A stretch of 64,000 nt of DNA from assembly GCF_024721175.1 (NCBI RefSeq), contig NZ_CP099402.1, forward strand, positions 248,001 to 312,000. The letters run 5' to 3'. Under the pieces are notes generated by a model. That model did no database searches, had not been told where the DNA came from, and saw only the letters and a program-made list of their open reading frames with translations. Every line of letters starts with the position of its first letter. Position 1 is the stretch's first letter. This stretch comes from Rhizobium sp. Pop5 (GTDB lineage: Bacteria > Pseudomonadota > Alphaproteobacteria > Rhizobiales > Rhizobiaceae). Shown here piece by piece: positions 18,213-28,395 of the stretch. Both the position numbers and the translations under genes were made by a program.

Positions 18213-21200
18213 GCCTTGCCTCCCGTCAGACGCGATAGGATTTCGGTAAGGCCGGAGAGTGGGATCGGCAGCCATTTCGGCCTGTTGCGGGCCTCATAGG
18301 CAATCTCGTAGGCGGCCTTTTCGAGAAGAAAGGCATCAAGTAGCCTCCGTCGCGGATCGATCGGCATGGCAAGCTCCTTCGATGTCGAGACCGCCTGCCA
18401 ATAGGCGCCGAGAAAAGCCTCCTCGGCATTGCGCCCGAAGCGGGCGATGGCGTCGCGGCGGACTTCGTTCTCGTGCTCTGTCACGGCGTCGTTTTCGAGC
18501 TGTGCAGTAGCGACGAGATAGCTCAGCGATCTCAGAAGCCCGGCGACGTCGCGCAGCGGAACGGTCTTCGCCCGGCGCTCGGCGAGATTTTTCGCCGGCT
18601 CTCCCTCGAAATCGATGATGACGGCATCGCCCTCGCTGACGAGGATCTGGCCGAGATGGAAATCGCCATGCGTGCGCGTCATCAGCGCGCCCCTGGCGCT
18701 TTCGGCCAGTTTCGCCGCGAGTTCGACCAACTCGGTGCGGCGCTGGAGAAGCGGCGTGCCCAGGAGGTCGACCGCCGGATCGGCGTTTTCCTCACGTTCT
18801 GCCAGTTTCGACATGGCATAGGCCATCTCGCCGGCAACAGCCTTCTTGATCGCCTCGACTTCACCGTCGCCCGCCACGACCGGGCTGAAGGCTTCGTCCG
18901 CGTTCTGCCCGGCGAGGACGACATGCAACTCGCCCAATCTGAGGCCCACCATGGCCACGAAGCTGATCAGCGCCCGGAAGACGTCGTCGCCGGGCTCCAC
19001 GGCAGGGTCGTTCAGCACCAGCTCGTCGGCCGCGCGGCGCAGATTGTTCAGCATCCAGTTCCAGGCATCGCCCTGGTTGCGGATCGCGCCCTGGACGATG
19101 ATCAAGGTGGAGCGGCGCCCGCTGGAGTCGGTATGCGCGATCTCGCCGAGCAGCGGCGCGGTGTGGTCGTAGCCGGCACGGGTCAGAAACCGCGTCATCT
19201 CGACCTCCGGATGGATACCGGGAAAGATGTGCCGGATCAGCTTGATCATGGCGGTGTCGCCGACGATCAACGAACTGTTGGATTGTTCGGCCGAGAGCCA
19301 ATGGACCGGCATGTGGTCGGTTACCTGCATGCGGTCGAGCCGCTCGGTGCCGAGAAATTCGAGGGTACCGGTGCGCCCGGTGATGCGCGAGCGGTCGGCA
19401 AGCCCGCGCAGGATGCCGCGGGCCATCCGCTCCACGGCAAATCCATCCGTCAGGAAGCCGACCCGCCTGCCCTGGCGAACCCGCCCGAGCGCCAGCTGCT
19501 GGGTCAGAGCCGACGGCTGCGCATCGTCCCAGGCGACCGTCAGGGGCAACTGATAGGATTCGGTGTGATCCGGCAGCACCGCCTCCAGCTCGCCGAGAAC
19601 GACGCCGTCGGCATAGGGGATCGGCGTTGCCGAGACCAGCCGCGCCGCCTGAAGCGGCTGGTCCTTCGCCCCGAACCACCGCCGCCTGGCGAGATAGGCG
19701 GGCAGGATTTCGTTGCTGAGGACGCGCGCATGCGCGGGTTCGTCAACGAGATCGAGGAGGCCTCGGCGGATCACCATCGTCACGAGATCGGGAAGCTGTT
19801 CGGGCGGCGCCGTGCGCCAGGCCGGCGGATCGGCGTCGGCCTCCAGCTGGAACCAGAAGAAACCGTAAGGCGGCAGCGTCAGGAGATAGGTCAATTGCCC
19901 GATCGGCGGAAAGGGCGACATGCCGGTCAGCTCGATCGGCACGCGCCCCTCGAAGGTCGACAGGTCGAGCTCGACCGCTTGGGGCAGCCGCGAGAGGTTT
20001 GCGACGCACATCAGCGTCTCGCCGTCATATTCCCTGAGATAGGCGAGGATCTTGCGGTTCTCGGGCGAAAGGAAACGTAGCGAGCCGCGCCCGAAGGCCG
20101 GATGCCTGCCGCGCAGCGCCAGCATCTTGCGCGTCCAGTTGAGCAGCGAATGCGCGTCCGTGCTCTGCGCCTCGACATTGACGGCCTCGAAACCGTAGAG
20201 CGGATCGGCGATCAGCGGCAGGACGAGCCGCGCCGGGTCCGTGCGGGAAAAGCCGCCATTGCGGTCTGGCGACCATTGCATCGGCGTCCTCACCCCATCC
20301 CGGTCGCCAAGATAGATATTGTCTCCCATGCCGATCTCGTCGCCGTAATAGATCACAGGCGTTCCCGGCATCGACAGAAGAAGAGCGTTCATCAGCTCGA
20401 TGCGCCGGCGGTCGCGCTCCATCAGCGGCGCGAGACGCCGCCTGATGCCGAGGTTGATGCGGGCGCGCTTGTCGGATGCATAGGTCTCCCAGAGGTAGTC
20501 GCGCTCGGCGTCGGTCACCATTTCGAGCGTCAGTTCGTCGTGATTGCGCAGGAAGATCGCCCATTGGCAATTCTCGGGGATCTCAGGCGTCTGGCGCAGG
20601 ATGTCGGTAATCGGGAACCGGTCTTCCTTGGCGATCGCCATATACATGCGTGGCATCAGCGGGAAGTGGAAGGCCATGTGGCATTCATCGCCCTCGCCGA
20701 AATATTCGCGCGTATCCTCCGGCCACTGATTGGCCTCGGCAAGCAGCATGACGCCCGGATGGGTGGCGTCGAGGGCAGCGCGGATGCGCTTCAAGATGGA
20801 GTGGGTTTCAGACAGGTTTTCGTTGATCGTTCCCTCGCGCTCAACGAGGTATGGGATCGCATCGAGGCGAAAACCGTCAATGCCGGTTTCCAGCCAGAAG
20901 CGCATCACCTTCAGCAATTCCTCCATGACGAGGGGGCTGTCGAAGTTGAGATCCGGCTGATGGGAATAGAACCGGTGCCAGTAATAGGCGCCTGCGACCG
21001 CATCCCAGGTCCAGTTCGACTTTTCCGTATCGAGGAAGATGATGCGCGTTTCCGGGAATTTCTGGTCGCTGTCCGACCAGACATAAAAATCCCGTTCCGG
21101 CGAGCCCGCCGGCGCCTCTCTTGCGCGCTGGAACCAGGGATGCTGATCGGAGGTGTGGTTGATGACGAGCTCGATGATGACGCGGATATTGCGCTGGTGG

Positions 21201-21490
21201 GCGGCCTCGACGAAGGCGCGGAAATCCTCGACCGTCCCGTAGTCGGGGCTGACATTGCCGTAGTCGGCGATATCGTAACCGTCGTCGCGGCGTGGCGAGG
21301 GAAAGAAGGGCAACAGCCAGATCGCATTGACGCCGAGGGCTGCGACGTGATCGAGCTTCTGATGCAGGCCGGCAAAATCGCCGACACCATCGCCATTGGC
21401 ATCGTAGAACGACTTAATGTGCAGCTGGTAGATGATCGCATCCTTGTACCAGAGCGGCTGCTCAGCATTACCGAGGTTCAGCGTATCCAT
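18209..21490 (-). CDS. treS: Trehalose synthase fused to maltokinase
   Basis: A 1093-aa fusion. The N-terminal ~560 residues are GH13 trehalose synthase (interconverts maltose and trehalose), with nucleophile D210 in [10 protein letters not shown], acid in [11 protein letters not shown] and RNHDELTLE. The C-terminal ~500 residues are a maltokinase with [13 protein letters not shown] and the phosphotransfer motif [12 protein letters not shown] plus IIDFEGEP. It turns trehalose into maltose-1-phosphate for GlgE. The fusion is common in proteobacteria. ATG 21490 immediately follows the glgE TGA, and its GGAGG lies in the glgE tail, so the genes are coupled. Confidence 0.96.
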   Translation of the reverse strand: MDTLNLGNAEQPLWYKDAIIYQLHIKSFYDANGDGVGDFAGLHQKLDHVAALGVNAIWLLPFFPSPRRDDGYDIADYGNVSPDYGTVEDFRAFVEAAHQRNIRVIIELVINHTSDQHPWFQRAREAPAGSPERDFYVWSDSDQKFPETRIIFLDTEKSNWTWDAVAGAYYWHRFYSHQPDLNFDSPLVMEELLKVMRFWLETGIDGFRLDAIPYLVEREGTINENLSETHSILKRIRAALDATHPGVMLLAEANQWPEDTREYFGEGDECHMAFHFPLMPRMYMAIAKEDRFPITDILRQTPEIPENCQWAIFLRNHDELTLEMVTDAERDYLWETYASDKRARINLGIRRRLAPLMERDRRRIELMNALLLSMPGTPVIYYGDEIGMGDNIYLGDRDGVRTPMQWSPDRNGGFSRTDPARLVLPLIADPLYGFEAVNVEAQSTDAHSLLNWTRKMLALRGRHPAFGRGSLRFLSPENRKILAYLREYDGETLMCVANLSRLPQAVELDLSTFEGRVPIELTGMSPFPPIGQLTYLLTLPPYGFFWFQLEADADPPAWRTAPPEQLPDLVTMVIRRGLLDLVDEPAHARVLSNEILPAYLARRRWFGAKDQPLQAARLVSATPIPYADGVVLGELEAVLPDHTESYQLPLTVAWDDAQPSALTQQLALGRVRQGRRVGFLTDGFAVERMARGILRGLADRSRITGRTGTLEFLGTERLDRMQVTDHMPVHWLSAEQSNSSLIVGDTAMIKLIRHIFPGIHPEVEMTRFLTRAGYDHTAPLLGEIAHTDSSGRRSTLIIVQGAIRNQGDAWNWMLNNLRRAADELVLNDPAVEPGDDVFRALISFVAMVGLRLGELHVVLAGQNADEAFSPVVAGDGEVEAIKKAVAGEMAYAMSKLAEREENADPAVDLLGTPLLQRRTELVELAAKLAESARGALMTRTHGDFHLGQILVSEGDAVIIDFEGEPAKNLAERRAKTVPLRDVAGLLRSLSYLVATAQLENDAVTEHENEVRRDAIARFGRNAEEAFLGAYWQAVSTSKELAMPIDPRRRLLDAFLLEKAAYEIAYEARNRPKWLPIPLSGLTEILSRLTGGKA

Positions 21491-24400
21491 TCATGCCTCC
21501 GCTGCGCGCACGCGCCAGATCGCAAAGGGCAGGATCTGAGGGTTCAGACTGACTGTCTGCCGTTTGCCGTTCCACCTGAAACGATGCCCGCCGACGAGAT
21601 CCTCGGCGTCGAGCGCGCCGCCATCCCCGAGCGACCACTTCCAGAGCGGCAGCTCGACATCGCTTTGCTGAAAATTGTGGGGGTCGAGGCTGATTGCGAT
21701 CAGCAGGACATTGTCTCGGGCACGGCTCGCCTTCTCGAAGAACAGGATGTTGTCATTTCCGGCATTCAGCAGGGTCAGCCCGAGATGCGAGTGCAACGCG
21801 GGGTTCTCGTTGCGGATGCGGTTCAGCATTCTGATTTCGGCGATGATGTTGCCCGGCCGGTCGTAGTCCCAGGCGCGGATCTCGTATTTCTCGCTGTCGG
21901 CATATTCCTTGCGCTTGGCATCGGGACGCCCCTCGCAAAGCTCGAAGCCGTTATAGACGCCCCACAGGCCCGACAGCGTGGCGGCGAGGGCCGCGCGGAT
22001 CAGGAAGGCCGGGCGCGGCGCGTTCTGGAGAAAATCCGGATTGATGTCGTGGGTGTTGACGAAGAAATGCGGGCGGAAGAATTCCTTCGGCGCGGTCTCG
22101 GTCAGCTCCCGCATATATTGCTCGAGCTCCCACTTGGCATTGCGCCAGGTGAAGTAGGTATAGGACTGGGAGAAGCCGATCTTCGCCAGCCGGTACATGA
22201 CCTTCGGCTTGGTGAAGGCTTCTGAAAGGAAGACGACGTCGGGATGGCGCGCCCTGATATCGCCGATCAGCCATTCCCAGAACGGAAAAGGCTTGGTGTG
22301 AGGGTTGTCGACGCGGAACAGCTTGACGCCCTGATCGACCCAGAGCTGGATGATGTCGCGGAGCTCCACCCAGAGGGAGGGCAGCGCGTCTTTCGTGTAG
22401 AAATCGACGTTGACGATATCCTCGTATTTCTTCGGCGGGTTCTCGGCATATTTGATCGTGCCGTCGGGGCGCCAATCGAACCAGCCGGGATGCTCCTTCA
22501 GCCAGGGATGATCGGGCGAAGCCTGGATCGCGACGTCGAGAGCGATCTCCAGCCCATGCCGGCCCGCCTCCTCGACCAGCCGGCCGAAATCTTCGAAATC
22601 GCCGAGTTCGGGATGGATGGCGTCATGGCCGCCCTCCTCGGAGCCGATGGCATAGGGGCTGCCGGGATCACCCGGTGCTGCCTTCAGGCTGTTGTTGCGC
22701 CCCTTCCGGTTGGTCGTTCCGATCGGATGGATGGGCGGGAAATAGAGCACGTCGAAACCCATATCGCGGATGGCGGGCAGCCTCGGGATGACGTCGTCGA
22801 AGGTGCCGTGCCGGTTCGGATCGCCGCTCTGCGAGCGCGGGAAGATCTGGTACCAGCTGGCAAAGGCTGCCGCCTTGCGTTCGGCATCGACGGCACTTAC
22901 CGAAGAGCGGAGCCGGAACGGCCGCCTGTCGGCCTTGTTCATCAGCTCGGATGTCCTGGGATCGAGGAGGATGGCCGTGCGTTCGCCATCCGAAGCGCTC
23001 TCCAGGTTGTCGACCAGATCCTGCAAGTCGGCACCGAGTGCTGCCGGCCCTTCGGCCTTCGCGGCGAGAACGAGGTTCAATCCCTCCTGAAGCTCCAGCC
23101 TGAGGTCCAGCCTCGCATCGTTCTTCTTGGTCAGCTCGTAGCGGAAAATCGCGAACGGGTTCTTCCAGGCCTCGACCGCGAATTCGTAACGCCCGATGCG
23201 TTCCAGCAGGAATTCGGCCCGCCAGCGGTCGTTCTCGACCAGTTGCATCTCTGTCTCGCGCCACTCCGCCATGGCATCGTGTGGCCGCCAGAGCAGGACG
23301 GCTGCGATCGGGTCGTGACCGTCGGCGAAAATGTCAGCCTCGACGGTGACAATGTCGCCGACGACGCGCTTGACGGGAAAGCGCCCGTCATCGACCCGCG
23401 GCATGATATTTTCGATGGCAAGCCGCGGCGAGGCTATCGCATTGTCGGCGTCGAGAGTGGGCCGGGATGTAATCTGTGTCGGCGCCTTGCCTTCGATAAC
23501 CAGGGTCTCCCCTGCCCGAAGGCGCAGGGCCGCGCCGTCGGCAGTGACGGGGAGAAAACCGGATGCCGCCTCGCGAAGCGCCGTCACCGGCGCGGGCGCG
23601 CTGCGCCGGAGGTCCCGGTTGAGCAGGATGAAGCGCACATTCGATGCGCTGCGCAAATCCCGCGCCTCCGATTGCAGAAGCGCCGAAACCGGCCCGTTGG
23701 CGTTGCGGATCAGGCGGAGCGACGGAGCGCGTTTGTTGTTGAGCCTGCCGATCTCGCTATTGGCGACACGAATTTCGGCGGAGATATCGAAGGCGAGATC
23801 GTGGCGCAGCTTCCGCAAGCCGGAGCCATCGCCATGGGTCGGGTCAAGCGGCGTCGCCGCACCATATTCGAAGCCCATGGGAACCATAAGGCCGCCACCG
23901 AGCGAGGCAGCAAGCCGCAGCGCTCTGACGGCGCGCCGCTCGAGAATTTCACGGCTCTCGGTCCCATGCGCGATGCGTCTTGCAAACGGCGGCTCGGGAA
24001 AGGCGACCTGCCAGCCGAGCGGCTCCTGGACGCGATGTTCCTCGACGAACCACCTCTCGTCGAGATCCCACCAGGCCATCGATGAAAAACATCCTGCAAA
24101 ACCCGCATCCGCGATCGCCTGTCGGATTGCGAAGTCGGTGCCGGGCGTCCAGGCGAGGAATTGCGCCTGCGCCTTTTCGTTCGCCACAGCAATCAGCGAT
24201 TTGAAGAACGCCGACGGCGCGCGATCGATCCCGAGCACCCGATAGCCGGAAAGGCCGAGGCCGGTGAGCCGCCGCAGCCGTTCGCTCCATTCCCCCAGCA
24301 ATCGCGATTGGCGTTCCGCCCCCATGTCGGTCATCGGCTCCGCCGGGTCGAGCGGCGAGCGCCGGGGATCGACGGGACGAAAGCCCGCTTGCGGGTCTCG

Positions 24401-24715
24401 GGCTTTGCCGTCAAGCATCAGGTCCATGATCAAACTGACGCCGCTCTTACCGGCAGCCTCGGCCAAGCGCGCCAACCCATCCTCGATGGCGCTTCCAAGC
24501 GACAGTTCAGGATCGAGACGATCGAAATTCCGGGAGGCAAAGACGCCGCCACCGCCCCGATCGAACAGCGGCGCCGTCAGCACCTGCTCGAAGCCGATGT
24601 CCGCCGCATGGTCGAAGACCTCGCGCCACGCATCGATGCCTTGAAGGAGTAGCGGATTGACGTAGTAGATCCGGGGTGGGGTGCTGGGCACACCCTGCTT
24701 CACAGAGAGTAACAT
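21491..24715 (-). CDS. glgE: Alpha-1,4-glucan:maltose-1-phosphate maltosyltransferase with long N-terminal extension
   Basis: A 1074-aa protein. The C-terminal ~670 residues are a complete GlgE (GH13): an N-domain around 420-620, IFPRSQSG, PPIHPIGTTNRKG, nucleophile D803 in LFRVDNPHTKP, acid in FLSEAFTKP and VNTHDINPDFLQ. It adds maltosyl units from maltose-1-phosphate to alpha-glucan chains. About 400 extra residues precede it and look like a second, degraded amylase barrel: AWREVFDHAADIGFEQVLTAP, ARLAEAAGKSGVSLIMDLML and a stretch where the usual GFRxD nucleophile segment is not conserved. ATG 24715 has only a weak GAGG upstream. It is first in the glg operon. Confidence 0.93.
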   Translation of the reverse strand: MLLSVKQGVPSTPPRIYYVNPLLLQGIDAWREVFDHAADIGFEQVLTAPLFDRGGGGVFASRNFDRLDPELSLGSAIEDGLARLAEAAGKSGVSLIMDLMLDGKARDPQAGFRPVDPRRSPLDPAEPMTDMGAERQSRLLGEWSERLRRLTGLGLSGYRVLGIDRAPSAFFKSLIAVANEKAQAQFLAWTPGTDFAIRQAIADAGFAGCFSSMAWWDLDERWFVEEHRVQEPLGWQVAFPEPPFARRIAHGTESREILERRAVRALRLAASLGGGLMVPMGFEYGAATPLDPTHGDGSGLRKLRHDLAFDISAEIRVANSEIGRLNNKRAPSLRLIRNANGPVSALLQSEARDLRSASNVRFILLNRDLRRSAPAPVTALREAASGFLPVTADGAALRLRAGETLVIEGKAPTQITSRPTLDADNAIASPRLAIENIMPRVDDGRFPVKRVVGDIVTVEADIFADGHDPIAAVLLWRPHDAMAEWRETEMQLVENDRWRAEFLLERIGRYEFAVEAWKNPFAIFRYELTKKNDARLDLRLELQEGLNLVLAAKAEGPAALGADLQDLVDNLESASDGERTAILLDPRTSELMNKADRRPFRLRSSVSAVDAERKAAAFASWYQIFPRSQSGDPNRHGTFDDVIPRLPAIRDMGFDVLYFPPIHPIGTTNRKGRNNSLKAAPGDPGSPYAIGSEEGGHDAIHPELGDFEDFGRLVEEAGRHGLEIALDVAIQASPDHPWLKEHPGWFDWRPDGTIKYAENPPKKYEDIVNVDFYTKDALPSLWVELRDIIQLWVDQGVKLFRVDNPHTKPFPFWEWLIGDIRARHPDVVFLSEAFTKPKVMYRLAKIGFSQSYTYFTWRNAKWELEQYMRELTETAPKEFFRPHFFVNTHDINPDFLQNAPRPAFLIRAALAATLSGLWGVYNGFELCEGRPDAKRKEYADSEKYEIRAWDYDRPGNIIAEIRMLNRIRNENPALHSHLGLTLLNAGNDNILFFEKASRARDNVLLIAISLDPHNFQQSDVELPLWKWSLGDGGALDAEDLVGGHRFRWNGKRQTVSLNPQILPFAIWRVRAAEA

Positions 24716-24914
24716 CGGCCGCCGCCTCGAGGTTGCTTTTCTGGCAAACTTCCTTTGGCGGTTGTTGTTCCACCGGTCCTGCCAAATTGCGGGCAGCGCA
24801 CCCGGCTCTGCCAGTGCCGGATCGGGGAAACATGATCCAAGGTGATGACGCGGAGAGAGCTTGAGATTTCGTATCGCATCCGGCTAATTTCAGCCGTCCC
24901 GGAGGGTAATCCAT

Positions 24915-25298
24915 TTGGCTGCCGACAGCGCATCGTTACTTCGACCCATACTCTTTGCCGCAAGCTTGTCGGCCTGCGTACCGTGCCTTGCCGCCTGGAG
25001 CATCGAGACCGATCGTTCGACGCCTGAGAAGCACGGCCTGTTCGAAATCCGCGAGCAGGCCAGGCGCTTCATCGCGCAGGAGAACGCCAGGGGCCAGGAG
25101 CAATGGGACGTGCTGGAGCCCAACGCGAAGGTGCTGGTCCCCCGCTGCGCGGTCCCGCTCCGGGCGGAATGGACGCCGAAGAGCCTTGGCCGCTCGAAAC
25201 CCAGCGTGACGGTGATATGCGCGGACGCCGTGCCGAACACCGTGATGAGACATTGGGATGTGTTCGTACCGGTGCAGCAGAAACCTCGGCACTCCTGA
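24915..25298 (+). CDS. Small secreted protein with FlgA-like segment
   Basis: A 127-aa protein with a probable signal peptide (LLRPILFAASLSACVPCLA). The start is TTG 24915, supported by GGAGGG 8 nt upstream. The mature part has VLVPRCAVPLRAEW and SVTVICAD followed by WDVFVPV, a two-cysteine pattern like the N-terminal domain of FlgA-type periplasmic proteins, but the SAF domain is absent and no flagellar gene is near. It is divergent from glgE and followed 67 bp later by the MBL-fold gene. The TTG start and short length leave some doubt that it is expressed. Confidence 0.55.
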   Translation: MAADSASLLRPILFAASLSACVPCLAAWSIETDRSTPEKHGLFEIREQARRFIAQENARGQEQWDVLEPNAKVLVPRCAVPLRAEWTPKSLGRSKPSVTVICADAVPNTVMRHWDVFVPVQQKPRHS

Positions 25299-25365
25299 AG
25301 ACAGCACCAGAACAAGATTTGATGTACTGGATAAGATCATTGCGGTTGCAACGGAGGCACCTGAC

Positions 25366-26247
25366 GTGAATCCATCAGTGGAATTGAGCTCCTATCCGGG
25401 ACTTGACGACCGGATCGTGATCGTCAGGGCGGGGGACGAAGTGGATGCCGTGTTCGTTCGGACCGACAGATTCAATGTCCTGATCGATACGCTCGGCACG
25501 CCGGAGCAATGTAGGACAGCGCTCGATCTGCTTGCGGAGCAGGCCGAGGCTCGGCCGCTGATCGTCATCAACTCGCACATGGATTGGGATCACTTCTGGG
25601 GCAATGCCGCCATATCAGGGCGTGCTCCGATCATCGCGCATGCCGCAGCGCTCGAACGCCTGCGTGATCCCTCGACGCTACAGGTCTTGAAGGACAAGGC
25701 GAGCCAGGAATCGCGGTTTGGCAATGTCGAGCTCATCGGCCCCGACATCACCTTTTCCGGCTCGATGGTTCTCAATGGCGGCGACCTGACGCTGGAACTC
25801 ATCCATACGCCCGGGCACACGCCCGACCATATCGCCGTCTGGATTCCAGAACTTCGTACCTGCCTGGCGGTCGATGCTGTGGAATACCCCATTCCGGAAG
25901 TCTGGAGCAAACGTTCCGAAGACCTTCGCCTGATCCGCGCCTCGCTCACCCGCATCCGTGACCTCAATGCAAGACTGGTCATCCCCGCGCATGGCAGGAC
26001 ATCGTCGCCTTCGACGGTGGATCAGAATCTCGCCTATTTCGAAGCCCTGGCCGATCGTGTCGGCGGCTTGAGCGAAAGCCGGTTGGCTGATCCGCAACTC
26101 GGCAGTGCAAGCGGTTTCCGGCTCGAAGATTTCGTCGCCATTCCTGGCGGCATGCCTTCGGACACGGCGGCATTCTACCGGAATTGCCATGAGACGAACC
26201 TTGGCGCGACGGTTCAGGCCCGTATCGAAACGCTGAAATCCGCATAG
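25366..26247 (+). CDS. Metallo-beta-lactamase-fold hydrolase
   Basis: A 293-aa cytoplasmic protein with the MBL fold: INSHMDWDHFWGN (metal motif 1), HTPGHTPDH (motif 2), the bridging aspartate in CLAVDAVEYP, and PAHGR (final His). Motif 1 reads H-M-D-W-D-H, with Asp at the position of the second His of HxHxDH, a variant seen in some MBL subgroups, so the dinuclear site may be altered. GTG 25366 with GGAGG upstream is preferred over upstream in-frame starts. It is followed 11 bp later by a phosphotransferase gene, suggesting a two-gene unit. Substrate unknown. Confidence 0.82.
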   Translation: MNPSVELSSYPGLDDRIVIVRAGDEVDAVFVRTDRFNVLIDTLGTPEQCRTALDLLAEQAEARPLIVINSHMDWDHFWGNAAISGRAPIIAHAAALERLRDPSTLQVLKDKASQESRFGNVELIGPDITFSGSMVLNGGDLTLELIHTPGHTPDHIAVWIPELRTCLAVDAVEYPIPEVWSKRSEDLRLIRASLTRIRDLNARLVIPAHGRTSSPSTVDQNLAYFEALADRVGGLSESRLADPQLGSASGFRLEDFVAIPGGMPSDTAAFYRNCHETNLGATVQARIETLKSA

Positions 26248-26258
26248 GAGGCCATGGC

Positions 26259-27032
26259 GTGGAACTGTTGGAGGGCGGGCGAACTGGGCAGATCTGGCGC
26301 AATGGCGATGCCGTCATCAGGCCGTCAGGCGCATGGACGCCGACGGTGCACCGGTTTCTGCGTCATTTGAGGAGCCGAGGCTTTCTGGCGGCGCCGGAGG
26401 CCATCGAAATAACAGGGGAAGGCCGGGAGGTCGTCAGCTATGTCGCCGGGCGCGTCTGCGAAGATCTCGGCGATCCGATTGCCGGATCGGAGCGCATGCT
26501 GCTTTCGGCGGCCAGGCTGCTTCGGGATTTTCATTCGGCATCCGAAGGTTTCCTGGAATTGGATGGCGAGGCTCGAACATGGATGCTGGCGCCGCGGGAG
26601 CCGCGCGAGATCGTCTGCCATGGAGACTTTGCGCCTTACAACATCGCCGCGTCAGATGGCGAAGCGACCGGGATCATCGACTTCGACACCGCCCATCCCG
26701 CACCGCGCCTGTGGGATCTCGCCTATGCGGTCTATCGCTGGGCGCCCCTCTCCGACCCCACCAATCCTTCCGTAGCGTTCGGCCTCGACGAACAGCTGCG
26801 GCGCGCGAAAATCTTCTGCGCTGCTTATGGCGCGACAGAGGAAGAACGGCGCGACCTCCCGGAGATGATCTGCAGACGGCTCCAGGCCCTCGTCGATTTC
26901 ATGCTGGCAAGTGCGGCAGCCGGGGACGAGACCTTCGCAGAGGACGTCGATGCCGGGGATGCCCGCCTCTATCTTAACGACATCGACTATATCGGCATGC
27001 ACCGGAACCGGCTGGTGGAAATTCTCAGTTGA
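26259..27032 (+). CDS. Aminoglycoside phosphotransferase-family kinase
   Basis: A 257-aa protein of the APH/choline kinase superfamily. It has the catalytic loop CHGDFAPYNIA and metal-binding IIDFDTAHPAPRLWDLAYAVYRW. The N-lobe is short (VELLEGGRTGQIWRNGDAVIR), with the ATP-binding lysine position not obvious. GTG 26259 has AGGAGG about 8 nt upstream; an ATG at 26254 is out of frame. It follows the MBL gene by 11 bp and abuts the convergent corA stop with no gap. Substrate is unknown; antibiotic resistance is not implied. Confidence 0.82.
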   Translation: MELLEGGRTGQIWRNGDAVIRPSGAWTPTVHRFLRHLRSRGFLAAPEAIEITGEGREVVSYVAGRVCEDLGDPIAGSERMLLSAARLLRDFHSASEGFLELDGEARTWMLAPREPREIVCHGDFAPYNIAASDGEATGIIDFDTAHPAPRLWDLAYAVYRWAPLSDPTNPSVAFGLDEQLRRAKIFCAAYGATEEERRDLPEMICRRLQALVDFMLASAAAGDETFAEDVDAGDARLYLNDIDYIGMHRNRLVEILS

Positions 27033-28079
27033 CTAGAGCCACTTCCTCCGGCGGAAGAAGGTGAACAGGCCAAGGCAAAGAACGCAGATGACGCCGAGCA
27101 CGACGAAGTAACCATACTGGAATTTCAGTTCCGGCATGTCGCTGAAGTTCATGCCGTAGATGCCGGCGATGGCCGTGGGAACAGCGAGGATGGCCGCCCA
27201 GGCGGCGAGCTTGCGGGCGATCGCCGTCTGCTCCGTCTGGCCGATCATCACGCTGGCCTCGAAGGCGAAGGCGAGCACTTCGCGCAGCGCGTCAATATCC
27301 TCCTGCACCCGGCGCACATGGTCTGTCACATCGCGGAACAGCGACTGGAGGGTCGGATCCATGCCGGGAAGGTCGATATGCTCGTACCGCCGGCAGACGT
27401 CGACGAGCGGAACAACGGCGTTGCGCAGCCGCAGCAGCTTGCGCCGCAAAAGGTAAAGCCGCTCGATGTCGGACTTTCCCAGCTGTTCGCGCAGCACCAG
27501 GTCCTCGAGCTTCTCGACCTCCTCCTGCACCACCTCGATGACGGGCATATAGTTGTCGACGATGAAATCGAGGATCGAATAGAGAATGTAGTTCTCGCCA
27601 TGGGCAAGGGCTGCCGGGGTTGCCTCGCAGCGCTGCCGGACAGCCAGATAAGAGGAGGATTCCCCGTGGCGAACGGAGACAACATAACCGCGGCCGACGA
27701 AGAGATGCGTTTCGCCGAAGATGATTTCGCCGTCCTTCATATGGGCGGTCCGGGCGACGATGAACATCGCCTCCCCGTAGATCTCCAGCTTCGGGCGCTG
27801 GTGGGGCTGCGCCGCGTCCTCGATCGCCAGAGCATGGAGATTGAACTCGGCCTGGATCTGATGCAGCAGCATTTCATCCGGCTCGTGCAGGCCGATCCAG
27901 ACGATGGCGTTCTCCCGGTTTCGCCACTCGCCGGCCTCCTCTATCCGGATGTCGCGAATGCGCTGCCCATGCTGGTAGACGGCGGCCGCCACCACACCCG
28001 GCCGTTGTTCAAGCCGAGCCGACGCCGAACCGCTACCTTCCCTTGCGGGGACACTCTCCAGATCCTTCACCCGTTCCAA
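27033..28079 (-). CDS. corA: CorA-family divalent cation channel
   Basis: A 348-aa Mg/Co/Ni channel subunit: a large acidic and helical cytoplasmic N-domain, the long stalk helix ending ARKLAAWAAILAVPTAIAGI, the selectivity motif YGMNF, a periplasmic loop, TM2 (YFVVLGVICVLCLGLFTFF) and the basic tail FRRRKWL. TTG 28079 lies 10 nt after GGGAGG; GTG 28070 is an alternative. It is convergent with the phosphotransferase with no spacer. The region before it carries two mutually exclusive hairpins (28234-28275), so a leader-based control is possible. Confidence 0.92.
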   Translation of the reverse strand: MERVKDLESVPAREGSGSASARLEQRPGVVAAAVYQHGQRIRDIRIEEAGEWRNRENAIVWIGLHEPDEMLLHQIQAEFNLHALAIEDAAQPHQRPKLEIYGEAMFIVARTAHMKDGEIIFGETHLFVGRGYVVSVRHGESSSYLAVRQRCEATPAALAHGENYILYSILDFIVDNYMPVIEVVQEEVEKLEDLVLREQLGKSDIERLYLLRRKLLRLRNAVVPLVDVCRRYEHIDLPGMDPTLQSLFRDVTDHVRRVQEDIDALREVLAFAFEASVMIGQTEQTAIARKLAAWAAILAVPTAIAGIYGMNFSDMPELKFQYGYFVVLGVICVLCLGLFTFFRRRKWL

Positions 28080-28395
28080 ATTCCGCCATCCTCCCTATTT
28101 TCGGGATCGCATGTCGCGCGCCTCCCGAAGCACGCATCCGCAACCGACGTCGGCCGGGCGTTGCGTCGATCATAATGCCATTTCGCAAAACATGCATCCG
28201 TCTCGGCGGGAGCGTAAAAGTGCCGACGGTAAACAGGCTCTCAACGCATGGCGCATCATGAGAGCCTGCATGATGTTCAGTGTCGGATGGGCATCATGGT
28301 TGGAGGCCATCACCATCCAACGACGCGCATTTTGCGGGCTGCGCCGCTACAGGCTTTCCCGAGTCTAGGGCGAGCGAAGTTATCCAATACGTCCA
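28080..28395 (-). other. 316-bp region ahead of corA, no gene seen
   Basis: No convincing ORF on either strand. It lies downstream of the cyclase gene and upstream of corA, both on the minus strand. It holds the palindrome CCGACGTCGG (28144-28153) and the alternative hairpins described separately. Confidence 0.6.
28234..28275 (-). promoter_or_regulatory. Mutually exclusive hairpins upstream of corA
   Basis: On the minus strand, CATCATG (28275-28269) can pair with CATGATG (28260-28254) across an 8-nt loop. The alternative is CAGGCTCTCA (28268-28259) with TGAGAGCCTG (28243-28234), a perfect 10-bp stem with a 15-nt loop followed by TTTACC. The first structure hides the 5' arm of the second, so they cannot coexist. 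It could be a corA leader switch or only a terminator of the cyclase gene. Confidence 0.45.

Noticed and set aside
16080..18299. 739-aa open frame opposite glgB
   Set aside because: A shadow of glgB, which has all catalytic motifs and a good start.
26259..27032. Antibiotic resistance phosphotransferase
   Set aside because: It shares only the superfamily kinase motifs. There is no close match to known resistance enzymes that I can recognise, and no mobile context.
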